A DNA stretch of 64,000 nucleotides from Bacillaceae bacterium IKA-2 (GTDB lineage: Bacteria; Bacillota; Bacilli; Bacillales; Anaerobacillaceae). The position numbers were made by a program, and so were the translations under genes. Under the pieces are notes generated by a model that was not told the DNA's origin, did not search any database, and was given only the letters and a program-made list of their open reading frames with translations. The DNA lies in NCBI GenBank assembly GCA_031761875.1, contig CP134492.1, positions 3,658,001 through 3,722,000 of the forward strand. The letters are read 5' to 3'. Each line of letters begins with the position of its first letter. Position 1 is the first letter of the stretch. Positions 1 through 7,500 of the stretch are shown here, one piece after another.

Positions 1-1
1 A

Positions 2-97
2 CTGTACTACTTTGCGAATTTAAGTAACGGAAGAGGTGGAATAATTATGCATCATTTAAGACCACTTGTTCAATGGTTTTCATTAACAAAGCAATAA
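2..97 (+). CDS. Possible 3' end of a short unknown protein, cut by the window edge
   Basis: An open frame runs in from the left edge and stops at 95-97. Inside it an ATG at 47 follows an AAGAGGTGG-like ribosome binding site, so a 16-residue peptide starting MHHLRPLV is also possible. I recognise no family. It may be the tail of a larger gene to the left or a chance frame. Confidence 0.2.
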   Translation: MYYFANLSNGRGGIIMHHLRPLVQWFSLTKQ

Positions 98-268
98 ATT
101 AACACTTTCCGCAGGTATTTGCCTATTATTATATTTTTTTATTGCAAATATTTTAAGTATTAATGCTGTCATAGGTTTTACCTGATTTAAAATGATCCAA
201 AAAATATTTAAAGCCTCAAATGTAGTCAATATAAAACGACTCATATTCGTGAAGGGAGGAATTTTTCC

Positions 269-721
269 ATGTTTTTATTTAATAGAAAAAAGCCCAAAAA
301 GCAATTCCCTATTATTGATGTTACAATTCATGATGTTCGAAAGGCGGTAATGATATTTTCAGACAGTTTAGCAAAAGGAGTTTTTACGACAATTTTAATA
401 AACGATGATAATAGTATTGATTTTCAACAACTCGCTCGAACTTTAGGTGGTATTCCGACTAAAACTTATTACATGTCAAAAGAAACTTTTGATATTTTTG
501 AAGAAGAAGAAAAGGAAATTCCCGCGATTATGGATAAAGTTCAAAGAGCAGTCGATGCTTTTATCAAGGAATTCAAAAAACATCCTTCAATTAAATATGA
601 TCCTTATTTTCGAGTAAATTACTATTTATTGATGCAGGAAGGTTTTCTTGATTTTCGTCCAGACATTCCATTGTACATTTATAAAGATGGAATGATTACA
701 CACATTAAACCGTCTGAATAA
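269..721 (+). CDS. DUF3939-like conserved Bacillus protein
   Basis: A soluble protein of 150 residues with a basic N-terminus (MFLFNRKKPKK) and no membrane segment or signal peptide. The body (IIDVTIHDVRKAV, then GIPTKTYYMSKETFDIFEEEE, then a C-terminal DFRPDIPLYIY block) resembles what I remember of the DUF3939 family of Bacillaceae, whose function is unknown. The start is well supported by GAAGGGAGG eight bases before the ATG. It is a single gene on the plus strand, pointing towards the minus-strand ABC exporter. The family call is from memory; no function is proposed. Confidence 0.7.
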   Translation: MFLFNRKKPKKQFPIIDVTIHDVRKAVMIFSDSLAKGVFTTILINDDNSIDFQQLARTLGGIPTKTYYMSKETFDIFEEEEKEIPAIMDKVQRAVDAFIKEFKKHPSIKYDPYFRVNYYLLMQEGFLDFRPDIPLYIYKDGMITHIKPSE

Positions 722-1004
722 TCTAACTAAATGGAAAAACATTAAAATAAGCTACTACCGAAGCTATTCCATAAGCACTTGGAATGACTGACACTTTGCT
801 TTGGGACAGACTCGGTAGACAATATTTTTGAGGCTGGTTACACAGCATGGCATGTAATACATGGGACTCCACTATCGATATGTTCCCAATGGTTATCGAC
901 TAAATCCCCAGAAGGTGTTGAAAATCAATGACGTTACTAAAGAAGTGCCCATCTTCGCTACACCTAGATGTGGGGGACTTAACCCTTAATGCAATAGCTG
1001 TTTG
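722..1004. other. Gene-free stretch, apparently decayed sequence
   Basis: About 280 bases between the DUF3939-like gene and the foldase remnant. All frames are interrupted. The minus strand holds a short interrupted frame (838-924) with a CITCH motif, which alone is too little to name a cytochrome. No clear promoter, terminator or RNA is seen. Base composition is less AT-rich than typical intergenic DNA here, which suggests decayed coding sequence. Confidence 0.4.
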
Positions 1005-1172
1005 TTAAATGGATATTTCTTTTATTAGTTCTGGGAGAGTCTCTAAATAATAGGTGAGATATTTCTTATGCACCAATTCGGAAACACTCCCCTCTTTAAC
1101 TTCATCATAAGGGGTAACCTGTACACTCTCTACTTTTATAATATGATAACCGTAATCCGTTTTAACCGGTTG
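1005..1172 (-). pseudogene. C-terminal fragment of a PrsA/PpiC-type (parvulin) peptidyl-prolyl isomerase
   Basis: Directly after the stop codon of the ABC ATPase gene, and in the same reading frame, a 55-residue open stretch begins QPVKTDYGYHIIKVESV and ends at a TAA. The PVKTDYGYHIIKV block is the hallmark C-terminal strand of the parvulin domain of PrsA/SurA-like foldases, followed here by a helical tail such as PrsA proteins have. There is no start codon, ribosome binding site or N-terminal two thirds, so it is a remnant, probably left by a deletion that joined the foldase tail to the end of the exporter operon. Confidence 0.75.
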
Positions 1173-1880
1173 TCATGCACCTCCATCTACAGCAATCGCT
1201 TCTATATTGTTTTTCATTGTTACACCACCTTTAGAAAGACTCACGGTAATGTCAGAGATTTTGGCAATCTGATTATTATGTGTAACGACAATGATGCATT
1301 TATCTTCCTTATGAGCTAAGTCTTGAAATAGCCTAACTATGTCACTTGCTGTATCTTCATCTAAGTTCCCTGTAGGTTCATCCGCTACAATTAAATCGGA
1401 TTGACAACAAAGTGCTCGCGCTATTGAGATACGTTGTTGTTGTCCACCGCTCAATGTCAATACCATTTGTTTTGCTTGAGATTCGGTAATTCCGACCTTT
1501 TCTAACATCTCTAGAGCAAGTTGTTTTTTATTTTTTACAGTTGATCCTGTTATCTCCATTGCCGTTAAAATATTTTGCAACCCTGTCATATATGGAAGTA
1601 GATTAAATGACTGAAAAACAATTGAGACGTACTGGTTACGGAACTGGGATAAGCCTATTTTTTTAATGTCTTTTCCTTCGTATAAAACCTTCCCACCCTT
1701 AGGTATATCTAATGCGCTTGCAAGCGACAAAAAAGTCGTTTTTCCTGAACCTGATGGGCCAACAATTGTATAAAAATTTCCTTTATCAAAACTTACATTG
1801 ACATTTTTTAAGATTGGAAGTGTATTATTTTCCTGTTTATACCAATAGCTAACATTTTGAAATTCAAGTAAATGGTTCAT
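1173..1880 (-). CDS. ABC transporter ATP-binding protein, MacB/LolD type
   Basis: Energises the FtsX-type permease encoded 14 bases upstream; such pairs export peptides, antimicrobials or lipids, or sense them. The 235 residues carry Walker A (GPSGSGKT, about residue 41), Q-loop (FQSFNLLPYMTG), the ABC signature LSGGQQQR, Walker B (LIVADEPTGNLDE, the MacB/LolD form) and the switch His (VVTHN). The end of the protein (IEAIAVDGGA) departs from the family and lies exactly at the junction with the foldase remnant, so the natural C-terminus may have been altered. No membrane-fusion (YknX-like) gene is next to it. The transported substrate cannot be told from the sequence. Confidence 0.9.
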   Translation of the reverse strand: MNHLLEFQNVSYWYKQENNTLPILKNVNVSFDKGNFYTIVGPSGSGKTTFLSLASALDIPKGGKVLYEGKDIKKIGLSQFRNQYVSIVFQSFNLLPYMTGLQNILTAMEITGSTVKNKKQLALEMLEKVGITESQAKQMVLTLSGGQQQRISIARALCCQSDLIVADEPTGNLDEDTASDIVRLFQDLAHKEDKCIIVVTHNNQIAKISDITVSLSKGGVTMKNNIEAIAVDGGA

Positions 1881-1894
1881 AAATCCCTCGCCTC

Positions 1895-3340
1895 CTAATC
1901 TTGTTTTGTTAATATTGTTTTAGGGTGTAATCGTAAAATAGATAAGGATGGTAACAGTGCTGATAATAAGGCAATAAATAAGCCGATCACAGCAAGCATT
2001 CCTAAGTCCTCAGTTGTGATTTGTACTAACAATTCATCTATTGGTTCGACTTGCTGTGTTGCTATATTTCCTCTTCCCATTCCTGCTCCCCTTACTGATC
2101 CAAATGACTCAGGGGTTGAACTCGTTTCCTCCACTTGCAATTGTTGATTGAGTAGTTGATCACCGACTTGACTTGCCACCATATTTCCAGTAACACTTGC
2201 CAAACCTAGAGCGATAATAGCAACCACAACTATTTCAACAAGAAACTGACCGATAAGCTTAGATTTCTTTTCTCCAAGTGCTAATAGAACACCTATTTCA
2301 TATTTTCTTTCACGGATCGACATCATGACAATCAATCCAAGAATAATAGCCCCAGCCATTGTAACTAAATAAACGACATTTTCAGAAAATGATGCTACGT
2401 TATTAATTGGTCCAATCATTTGTTGATATAATCGATCGTTTGTATCTAATGAAAATACAGTGAAGTCTATACTACTCTCTGCATTTGCTCGGTCAATAAA
2501 ATTGTCGATATTGACGGGATCATCGATGTGAAAGACCGCTCTGTCAATTGTTCCTATAAACGCTTCGCCCTTCAAACCGTTAGCCAATTTATAAGGAACA
2601 TACAGTTTATTAACTGGATTTAACGCTGAAAGGGACATTCCAAAATCGTTTCCTATCGCTGTTGTTTGATAAATCCCGACAATTTCTAGATCAAATAAAC
2701 TTTCAATTTCATCTAGTGACTGTATCGTGATTGTATCGCCAACAGTTAAAGCATTTTCTTCTGCTAAGCTTTGTTCAATGATGGTAAGATTTTGATTGAT
2801 GTCTTCTTCTGTTAAATGGCGCCCTTCAACGATCGTTGATACTGCGTCCATAAATTCTTGAGCAGCATCCGAAAATACAACTCCTTCAAGGCTTATATCT
2901 CCCATAGGAGATCCGCCGCGCCCAGTATTTTCTTCCTTTATCGATTCTTCCGCGTCATCGACCTCTTCTGAACTTTCATCTTCGATAGGTTCAAAGCCAA
3001 TGGCTATCCCTGTTGCTGAAGCGAAAAAGTTATAGCCAATTACTTCTGGATATGTTAGTAATTCTTCCACTGTATCTACTGGTACTGGTTTTCTTTGCCT
3101 CCCCCTGCCACCTCCACCCTCAACGGCTCCAACCTGTTCGATTATTTTTTGCATATCCGCTTGGACAGTTACATTACTGCCTAGAGATTGTCTCGCCATA
3201 TCAGCCGATTTATTTGCTGCTGATTGAATAGCAAGTCCAGATAAAACTAATACAAAAATCACTGTAAAAATAAAAATTTGTAAGACGCTTTTTCCTTTCC
3301 GAGCTTTAACACTCAAAAGTGCTCGTTTAATAAAATTCAT
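1895..3340 (-). CDS. ABC transporter permease, MacB/FtsX family
   Basis: A membrane subunit of 481 residues. It has one N-terminal membrane segment (VLQIFIFTVIFVLVLSGLAI), a large extracytoplasmic MacB-PCD-like domain with Gly/Arg-rich and acidic stretches, then three C-terminal membrane segments of the FtsX type (from VVYLVTMAGAIILGLIVMM onwards). I place the start at the Met of MNFIKRALLS because AAGGGGGAG lies eight bases before it. An in-frame ATG 60 bases upstream has no ribosome binding site and falls within a base or two of the predicted transcription start. It is probably co-transcribed with the ATPase. Function is inferred only from family: export or sensing of an envelope-active compound. 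Confidence 0.85.
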   Translation of the reverse strand: MNFIKRALLSVKARKGKSVLQIFIFTVIFVLVLSGLAIQSAANKSADMARQSLGSNVTVQADMQKIIEQVGAVEGGGGRGRQRKPVPVDTVEELLTYPEVIGYNFFASATGIAIGFEPIEDESSEEVDDAEESIKEENTGRGGSPMGDISLEGVVFSDAAQEFMDAVSTIVEGRHLTEEDINQNLTIIEQSLAEENALTVGDTITIQSLDEIESLFDLEIVGIYQTTAIGNDFGMSLSALNPVNKLYVPYKLANGLKGEAFIGTIDRAVFHIDDPVNIDNFIDRANAESSIDFTVFSLDTNDRLYQQMIGPINNVASFSENVVYLVTMAGAIILGLIVMMSIRERKYEIGVLLALGEKKSKLIGQFLVEIVVVAIIALGLASVTGNMVASQVGDQLLNQQLQVEETSSTPESFGSVRGAGMGRGNIATQQVEPIDELLVQITTEDLGMLAVIGLFIALLSALLPSLSILRLHPKTILTKQD

Positions 3341-3408
3341 TTTCTTCGTCTCCCCCTTGATATCATTATCTGTTAGCTTGAATGTTCTTTTATCTTCCAT
3401 GCTAATTT

Positions 3409-3452
3409 ATTATAGGTTGGCCATATGAATTTTAAATGAATTTAAAGTGAAT
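3409..3452 (-). promoter_or_regulatory. Promoter of the ABC exporter with three 11-bp direct repeats
   Basis: Read on the minus strand, a perfect -10 box TATAAT lies at 3409-3414. Upstream, three repeats of TGAATTT (plus-strand starts 3426, 3437 and 3448) are spaced exactly 11 bp apart and cover the place where a -35 box should be. There is no good TTGACA. Direct repeats one helical turn apart are typical of sites for OmpR/PhoB-family response regulators, which often control this type of exporter. The regulator is not in this window. Confidence 0.55.
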
Positions 3453-3460
3453 TTCAGACG

Positions 3461-3479
3461 AAAAAAAAAGCCCTAGGCT
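3461..3479 (-). terminator. Weak terminator candidate after the heme-copper operon
   Basis: On the minus strand AGCC-TAG-GGCT is followed by nine T residues. The stem is only 4 bp, so termination would be weak. Its position between the respiratory operon and the ABC exporter promoter fits. Confidence 0.35.
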
Positions 3480-3588
3480 CAGCTAAGACTCAAATTCCTT
3501 GAAAAACATACGGGTCGTTATGAGATATAAAAGGTTTAAATCTCGAAATAATATCGCCCCGTTAACTTTGCACCCAACTTCACCATTA

Positions 3589-4146
3589 TCATTCATATTT
3601 TGACGGATCGACAAATGCGTTATAAGCCAAATAGATCATCATGCAAAACGCCATCGTCATAAATCCCCAACCAAGAGTGATTTGTTCTATTAATAAGTAA
3701 TTATTACATAATGGGTCTGGCCATTTAATGTATAACCATCCCATTGCAAAGAAAATAATCGTAAAACTAATAATTATTGCATTTTTTGCAATCGAGTTGA
3801 TTTTTTTCCAACTATCACGTAGCGGTATTCCCGCTAAAAATGGTAAACTGATAAATTTAAAAATTTGGACACTCTGCAAGGTTAAGGCATCATCCATCGT
3901 TCGTGGGATCATCCAATAAACCATGATGATCATAAATAACATAATCCCTGGGATACCATTCTGATTCCATTTTTCAAAAAAGTTAGGAAAACGTCTTAAA
4001 AAATATTTGGCGATCAGAAATCCTGAAACGACAAGTAAAGGCATTTGCATATGCATATGCATGATCATAATCGATTCTAATAAATTTGCTACAGGGGGTA
4101 GCGCTAAGAATAACAACAAAAATAATCCAATGATAAATTGGTTCAT
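3589..4146 (-). CDS. Membrane protein of the heme-copper operon, possibly CtaG/DUF1404-like assembly factor
   Basis: A very hydrophobic protein of 185 residues with about five to six membrane segments. A Met/His-rich motif MIMHMHMQM lies at about residues 27-35, which could bind copper. Its start overlaps the stop of the Sco gene (ATGA), so the two are translationally coupled, and it is the last gene of the heme-copper operon. Small membrane proteins of the CtaG or DUF1404 kind sit beside terminal oxidases. I infer a role in copper delivery or enzyme assembly from position and motif only. Confidence 0.6.
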   Translation of the reverse strand: MNQFIIGLFLLLFLALPPVANLLESIMIMHMHMQMPLLVVSGFLIAKYFLRRFPNFFEKWNQNGIPGIMLFMIIMVYWMIPRTMDDALTLQSVQIFKFISLPFLAGIPLRDSWKKINSIAKNAIIISFTIIFFAMGWLYIKWPDPLCNNYLLIEQITLGWGFMTMAFCMMIYLAYNAFVDPSKYE

Positions 4147-4781
4147 TGTTTATCCCCCCTATCACTTTCTAAAATTGTTATAACTCTTTGTGCCGCCTCA
4201 TCAATTTTAGTATAATCCATAACATCGATAAGCGCGCCTTCTCTATCAACTACATAGAACGCCGAATTGTGAACGAAATTTCCATTTCCATCTGGAATAA
4301 CAATAATACCAAACTCATCTGTTAAAGACTTTAATTCTACTGGATCGTTTATTCTGGCCATCCGCCACGTTTCTCCATCAGCATCAAAATAATTTTTGTA
4401 AGTATCTAACACCTCCGGGGTATCTCTTTCGGGATCAAAGCTGATACTCAAAAACAAGATATCTTCACCGATGTATTGATTTGGTATTTGATCATATACT
4501 TCACCCATATTTATTTCCAATTGCGGACAAACAGTCCAACAGGCTGTATAAAAAAATGTAATAAAAATATATTTATCCTTAAACTCAGAAACAGGATAGA
4601 TACGTCCATTGCTGTCTTCAAACGTTACATCAGGAAATACTGGCCTTTGCTCGACTAACTTATTCAACCTCGCTGTTTCAGCAGTATAAGCGCTAAATCC
4701 ATCAGTCCCAATATAGAACAGTCCAAATCCAAATAATAAAACAAGAAAACAAGAAAATGAAGTTTGTCGATTTTTTTTCAT
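4143..4781 (-). CDS. Sco1/SenC/PrrC family copper chaperone
   Basis: A membrane-anchored thioredoxin-fold protein that matures the CuA centre of heme-copper enzymes. One N-terminal membrane anchor is followed by the copper motif ACWTVCP (Cys81 and Cys85) and the third ligand His in NFVHNSAF (about residue 171). The SFDPERDTPE block is also typical of Sco. The ATG start is preferred over an in-frame GTG nine bases upstream, because GGAAG lies eight bases before the ATG and would overlap the GTG. It lies just downstream of the two core enzyme subunits, one of which carries a CuA site. Length is normal for the family (212 residues). Confidence 0.92.
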   Translation of the reverse strand: MKKNRQTSFSCFLVLLFGFGLFYIGTDGFSAYTAETARLNKLVEQRPVFPDVTFEDSNGRIYPVSEFKDKYIFITFFYTACWTVCPQLEINMGEVYDQIPNQYIGEDILFLSISFDPERDTPEVLDTYKNYFDADGETWRMARINDPVELKSLTDEFGIIVIPDGNGNFVHNSAFYVVDREGALIDVMDYTKIDEAAQRVITILESDRGDKQ

Positions 4782-4880
4782 CTCGATCACTTCCTATATA
4801 TAAATTAGTTTACTTTTATAAGCATCCATAATGAGTATAAAGAGATAGCGGTAATAAACTCGCTACCTCTTTATACTAAA

Positions 4881-6557
4881 TTACCAGGTTTTAAATGGTG
4901 GTGATCCTGGTGGTGCATTAACGATAAATTCAACTATTGGTATCACGTAACCCATTGCAACAAGCAACAACATGACTACGATGATCATACCCCAACGCTC
5001 AGTCCAATATGGCGTTTTCACAGCATCATCCTCTGCTTTTGCAATCGGAAATTCAGTTTCACCTTTTGGAGCAAAGAACATCATATTAAAGACGGCATAA
5101 ACTTGGATAATAACACCGATCATTAATAACGTTCCTCCGATAGCTAAAAACATCAAATACGGATCCCAGCTCAATGCTGTTGCATTGTCAGAATATGTTG
5201 TATAGGATGTTCGACGTGGTGATCCTAAAAGACCAACCCAGTGCATTGATCCTGACATAAATATCATACCAACTGTCCAGAAAATCGTTTGGATAACTCC
5301 TAATTTATTCATTTTAGGTGTCAGTACGCGGCCTGATATATAAGGAACTAACCAATAACAAATTCCAAAGAAGGTAAGAACCGCAGACGTTCCAAGAGTG
5401 ATATGGAAATGACCAACAACCCACATCGTATTATGAACGACTTGATTTAATTGATTCATACTTTGAACAATACCGCCTGCTCCACCTGGAATAAAAGCAA
5501 TCATGGCAATCATTGGTGCGAGGAAGCGAACATCACCCCATGGTAATTTTTTAAACCAACTGAATATTCCAGTTCCGCCTTTTTTTCTTGCCGTTTTTTC
5601 AAACACGGAAAACATTGCATATGCAGTCATTAATGAAGGAAAACCAATTGCTAGACTCATAAATACATGTAAATACTTCACTGATTCTGCAATCCCTGGG
5701 TCAACGATTTGATGGTGAAACCCTCCAGGAATATTCATTACTACTAAAAGCATAATGACGACACGAGTTAACGTATCACTAAATCGTCTTCCACCGATAA
5801 TTTTTGGTACAACGACATACCAAGCTGATACCGCTACTAAATACCAAATGTTTACTAATGTATGCCCAAAAGCCCAAAATAATGTTCGAGCAAGCATGAC
5901 ATTGATTGTCTCTACCCAACCTAGTGCCCAAGGAATAATCATTAAAACTTCAATTGTTACTGGGATACTACCGAAGAATAATAAAACAAATACACCAGTA
6001 GCAAAGTAGGCAAGGATTGGAACATGCTGGCCTTTATTATTTTTTCTCCAGTTAGCAACTTGAAGAAATGCCCCAAATGCCAACATCCATACACCCAATA
6101 CAATAAATACTAAACCAAAGTAGAAAATAGGTGATGCTGCCATTGGTGGATAAAATGTAAACATTACCGTTGCTTCATTCATAATTATCGGAATGACTGC
6201 TAATACAAAACCGAAAATTTTCATTCCAAAACCGATCCAAGCCATCTTTCTAACTTTTGGAAGAAGCCCTCCTAAGCAATGCGAAAGTACTGCATAGAAA
6301 TATCCAATCGTAAAGAATGCTGTAAACACAAGAATTAAAAGTATGCCATGTGCTGTTAGAACTTGATAGTAGTTAAACCATGATGGCAATTCCAAAAGAC
6401 CTGCGCGGTTTAAACCTTGTAATAAACCTAAAAGTCCGCCTAGAAGTAATGCTGTAAACGATACAATTAGATATGATTTCGAGATAAGAGCATCTTCTGG
6501 ACTTATACCTAGTGCTTTATTTGCTTTTTCTTTAAATGTTGTTTTTGCTGTTTCCAC
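4881..6557 (-). CDS. Heme-copper oxidoreductase subunit I, ba3 (B) family, lacking the cross-linked Tyr; possible nitric oxide reductase
   Basis: The catalytic membrane subunit (558 residues, 12 or more membrane segments). Heme and CuB ligands are all present: His70 and His385 (low-spin heme), His383 (high-spin heme), and His232, His281 and His282 (CuB). The segment FWAFGHTLVNIWYLVAV aligns without gaps to the Thermus ba3 segment FWWSGHPIVYFWLLPAY as I remember it. The Tyr that is cross-linked to the CuB His in oxygen reductases is Asn236 here. Of the K-channel residues, the Thermus Tyr244 position is Val and the Thr315 position is Ala, while Tyr248, Ser309 and Thr312 equivalents are kept. 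Lack of this Tyr is the mark of NO-reducing members of the superfamily. Databases would normally call it cytochrome c oxidase subunit I (CbaA). The reaction is therefore open: 2 NO to N2O, or O2 reduction. Confidence 0.93.
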   Translation of the reverse strand: METAKTTFKEKANKALGISPEDALISKSYLIVSFTALLLGGLLGLLQGLNRAGLLELPSWFNYYQVLTAHGILLILVFTAFFTIGYFYAVLSHCLGGLLPKVRKMAWIGFGMKIFGFVLAVIPIIMNEATVMFTFYPPMAASPIFYFGLVFIVLGVWMLAFGAFLQVANWRKNNKGQHVPILAYFATGVFVLLFFGSIPVTIEVLMIIPWALGWVETINVMLARTLFWAFGHTLVNIWYLVAVSAWYVVVPKIIGGRRFSDTLTRVVIMLLVVMNIPGGFHHQIVDPGIAESVKYLHVFMSLAIGFPSLMTAYAMFSVFEKTARKKGGTGIFSWFKKLPWGDVRFLAPMIAMIAFIPGGAGGIVQSMNQLNQVVHNTMWVVGHFHITLGTSAVLTFFGICYWLVPYISGRVLTPKMNKLGVIQTIFWTVGMIFMSGSMHWVGLLGSPRRTSYTTYSDNATALSWDPYLMFLAIGGTLLMIGVIIQVYAVFNMMFFAPKGETEFPIAKAEDDAVKTPYWTERWGMIIVVMLLLVAMGYVIPIVEFIVNAPPGSPPFKTW

Positions 6558-6571
6558 TTTTGTATCCCCCC

Positions 6572-7039
6572 TTATTTAACCGTTATCGTAGTTGCCATAA
6601 ATTGATGACCGGTTCCGCAATATTCATTACATAAGACTAAATATTCACCTGGTTTATCGAATTTTTGCGTGATTTTTTGAATATGTCCGGGTGTAACCAT
6701 TGCATTTATATTTGTTCCTGCAACTTGGATACCGTGGATCACATCTTTTGAAGTCAATGTGAAATGGACAGTTGCCCCCGCAGGAATTTCAATATTACTA
6801 GGATTAAAACTAAATACCGCTAACGTCATGACAACTTCATATTCATTTTCTCCAATTTGAGTAATTCCTGGATTATCAAATGGAGCGGTTTCATCGACCT
6901 TTTGTGGATCAATTGTTTCCATATGACTTGGCGGCCCCATTCCTAAGACAAATGTCTGATAGCCAGTAATTAGCATAAATCCCATTATCAAACCGAAGCT
7001 TAAGATCAGCCATATTTTTTCATCAAGGTGCATTTTCAT
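6572..7039 (-). CDS. Heme-copper oxidoreductase subunit II with CuA site
   Basis: Receives electrons from cytochrome c (or another donor) and passes them to subunit I. The 155 residues hold one N-terminal membrane helix (WLILSFGLIMGFMLITGY) and a cupredoxin domain with a complete CuA site: His102, Cys137, Glu139, Cys141, His145 and Met148 (CNEYCGTGHQFM). Length and single helix match the short subunit II of ba3-type enzymes and of the CuANOR enzymes of bacilli. GGGGGG lies seven bases before the ATG. It is 14 bases upstream of subunit I and 12 bases downstream of the small subunit, in one operon. Confidence 0.93.
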   Translation of the reverse strand: MKMHLDEKIWLILSFGLIMGFMLITGYQTFVLGMGPPSHMETIDPQKVDETAPFDNPGITQIGENEYEVVMTLAVFSFNPSNIEIPAGATVHFTLTSKDVIHGIQVAGTNINAMVTPGHIQKITQKFDKPGEYLVLCNEYCGTGHQFMATTITVK

Positions 7040-7051
7040 AACTCTTCCCCC

Positions 7052-7210
7052 CTATACTCTAGATAAAAATATCGAAAACATTAAAACAAACGTTCCCGCA
7101 ATTACTGCCAATAGTATTCCTAACGAAAACCACGTTCCTATTAATGGTTTATTATCTTCTTCTACCGTTTCAACCTCTTCACGTACGTTTTCACTTTGGT
7201 TATTTAACAT
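7052..7210 (-). CDS. Small single-helix subunit of the heme-copper enzyme (CbaD/subunit IIa-like)
   Basis: A 52-residue protein whose first half is acidic and soluble (MLNNQSENVREEVETVEEDN). Its second half is one membrane helix (GTWFSLGILLAVIAGTFVLM) with a basic end. An ideal AAGGAGG nine bases before the ATG and tight spacing to subunit II show that it is a real gene, though short enough to be missed by automatic annotation. ba3-type enzymes have a comparable one-helix subunit (IIa in Thermus, CbaD in bacilli). It is the first gene of the operon, about 40 bases downstream of the predicted transcription start. Confidence 0.8.
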   Translation of the reverse strand: MLNNQSENVREEVETVEEDNKPLIGTWFSLGILLAVIAGTFVLMFSIFLSRV

Positions 7211-7254
7211 TAATAACAACCTCCTTATTGAGTTATTTGTAAGTTCTTACTAAC

Positions 7255-7296
7255 ATCTTAATTGAGAATTCATATTGAGGCAGTGATTTTAGTCAC
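7255..7296 (-). promoter_or_regulatory. FNR/CRP-type box and promoter of the heme-copper operon
   Basis: GTGA-N6-TCAC lies at 7283-7296, the half-site pattern of FNR/CRP-family regulators (B. subtilis Fnr: TGTGA-N6-TCACA). A -10-like TAAGAT on the minus strand at 7255-7260 would put transcription start near 7248 and the centre of the box at about -41.5, the usual place for activation. No good -35 box is present, as expected for an activator-dependent promoter. Suggests induction under low oxygen or by NO. Confidence 0.55.
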
Positions 7297-7415
7297 CTTT
7301 ATATACTAAAAAGTTTATAATGTTTAATAAAGTCCTTATCCCCTTTAGTGACCACTTTCCTTTTTTTCGGCTGATTACGAGCCCTATACGTCATCTACTT
7401 ACTTCCTCCAATAAA

Positions 7416-7465
7416 AAAGAGAAGTAACCGATCCACTCAAACAAGTGGATCGGTTACTTCTCTTT
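7416..7465 (-). terminator. Strong terminator of ctaB
   Basis: A perfect 22-bp stem (7416-7437 with 7444-7465) and a 6-base loop, followed on the minus strand by a T-rich run. It lies just downstream of the ctaB stop. Because the stem is perfect it may also stop plus-strand transcription. Confidence 0.9.
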
Positions 7466-7500
7466 AGATTATCAAACAATTATACTAGTTCAATCCGATC

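Noticed and set aside
838-924. Minus-strand CITCH motif after HWEHIDSGVP, like a c-type haem site
   Set aside because: The frame is only 28 codons between two stops and has no start; one CxxCH motif alone is not enough to claim a cytochrome remnant.
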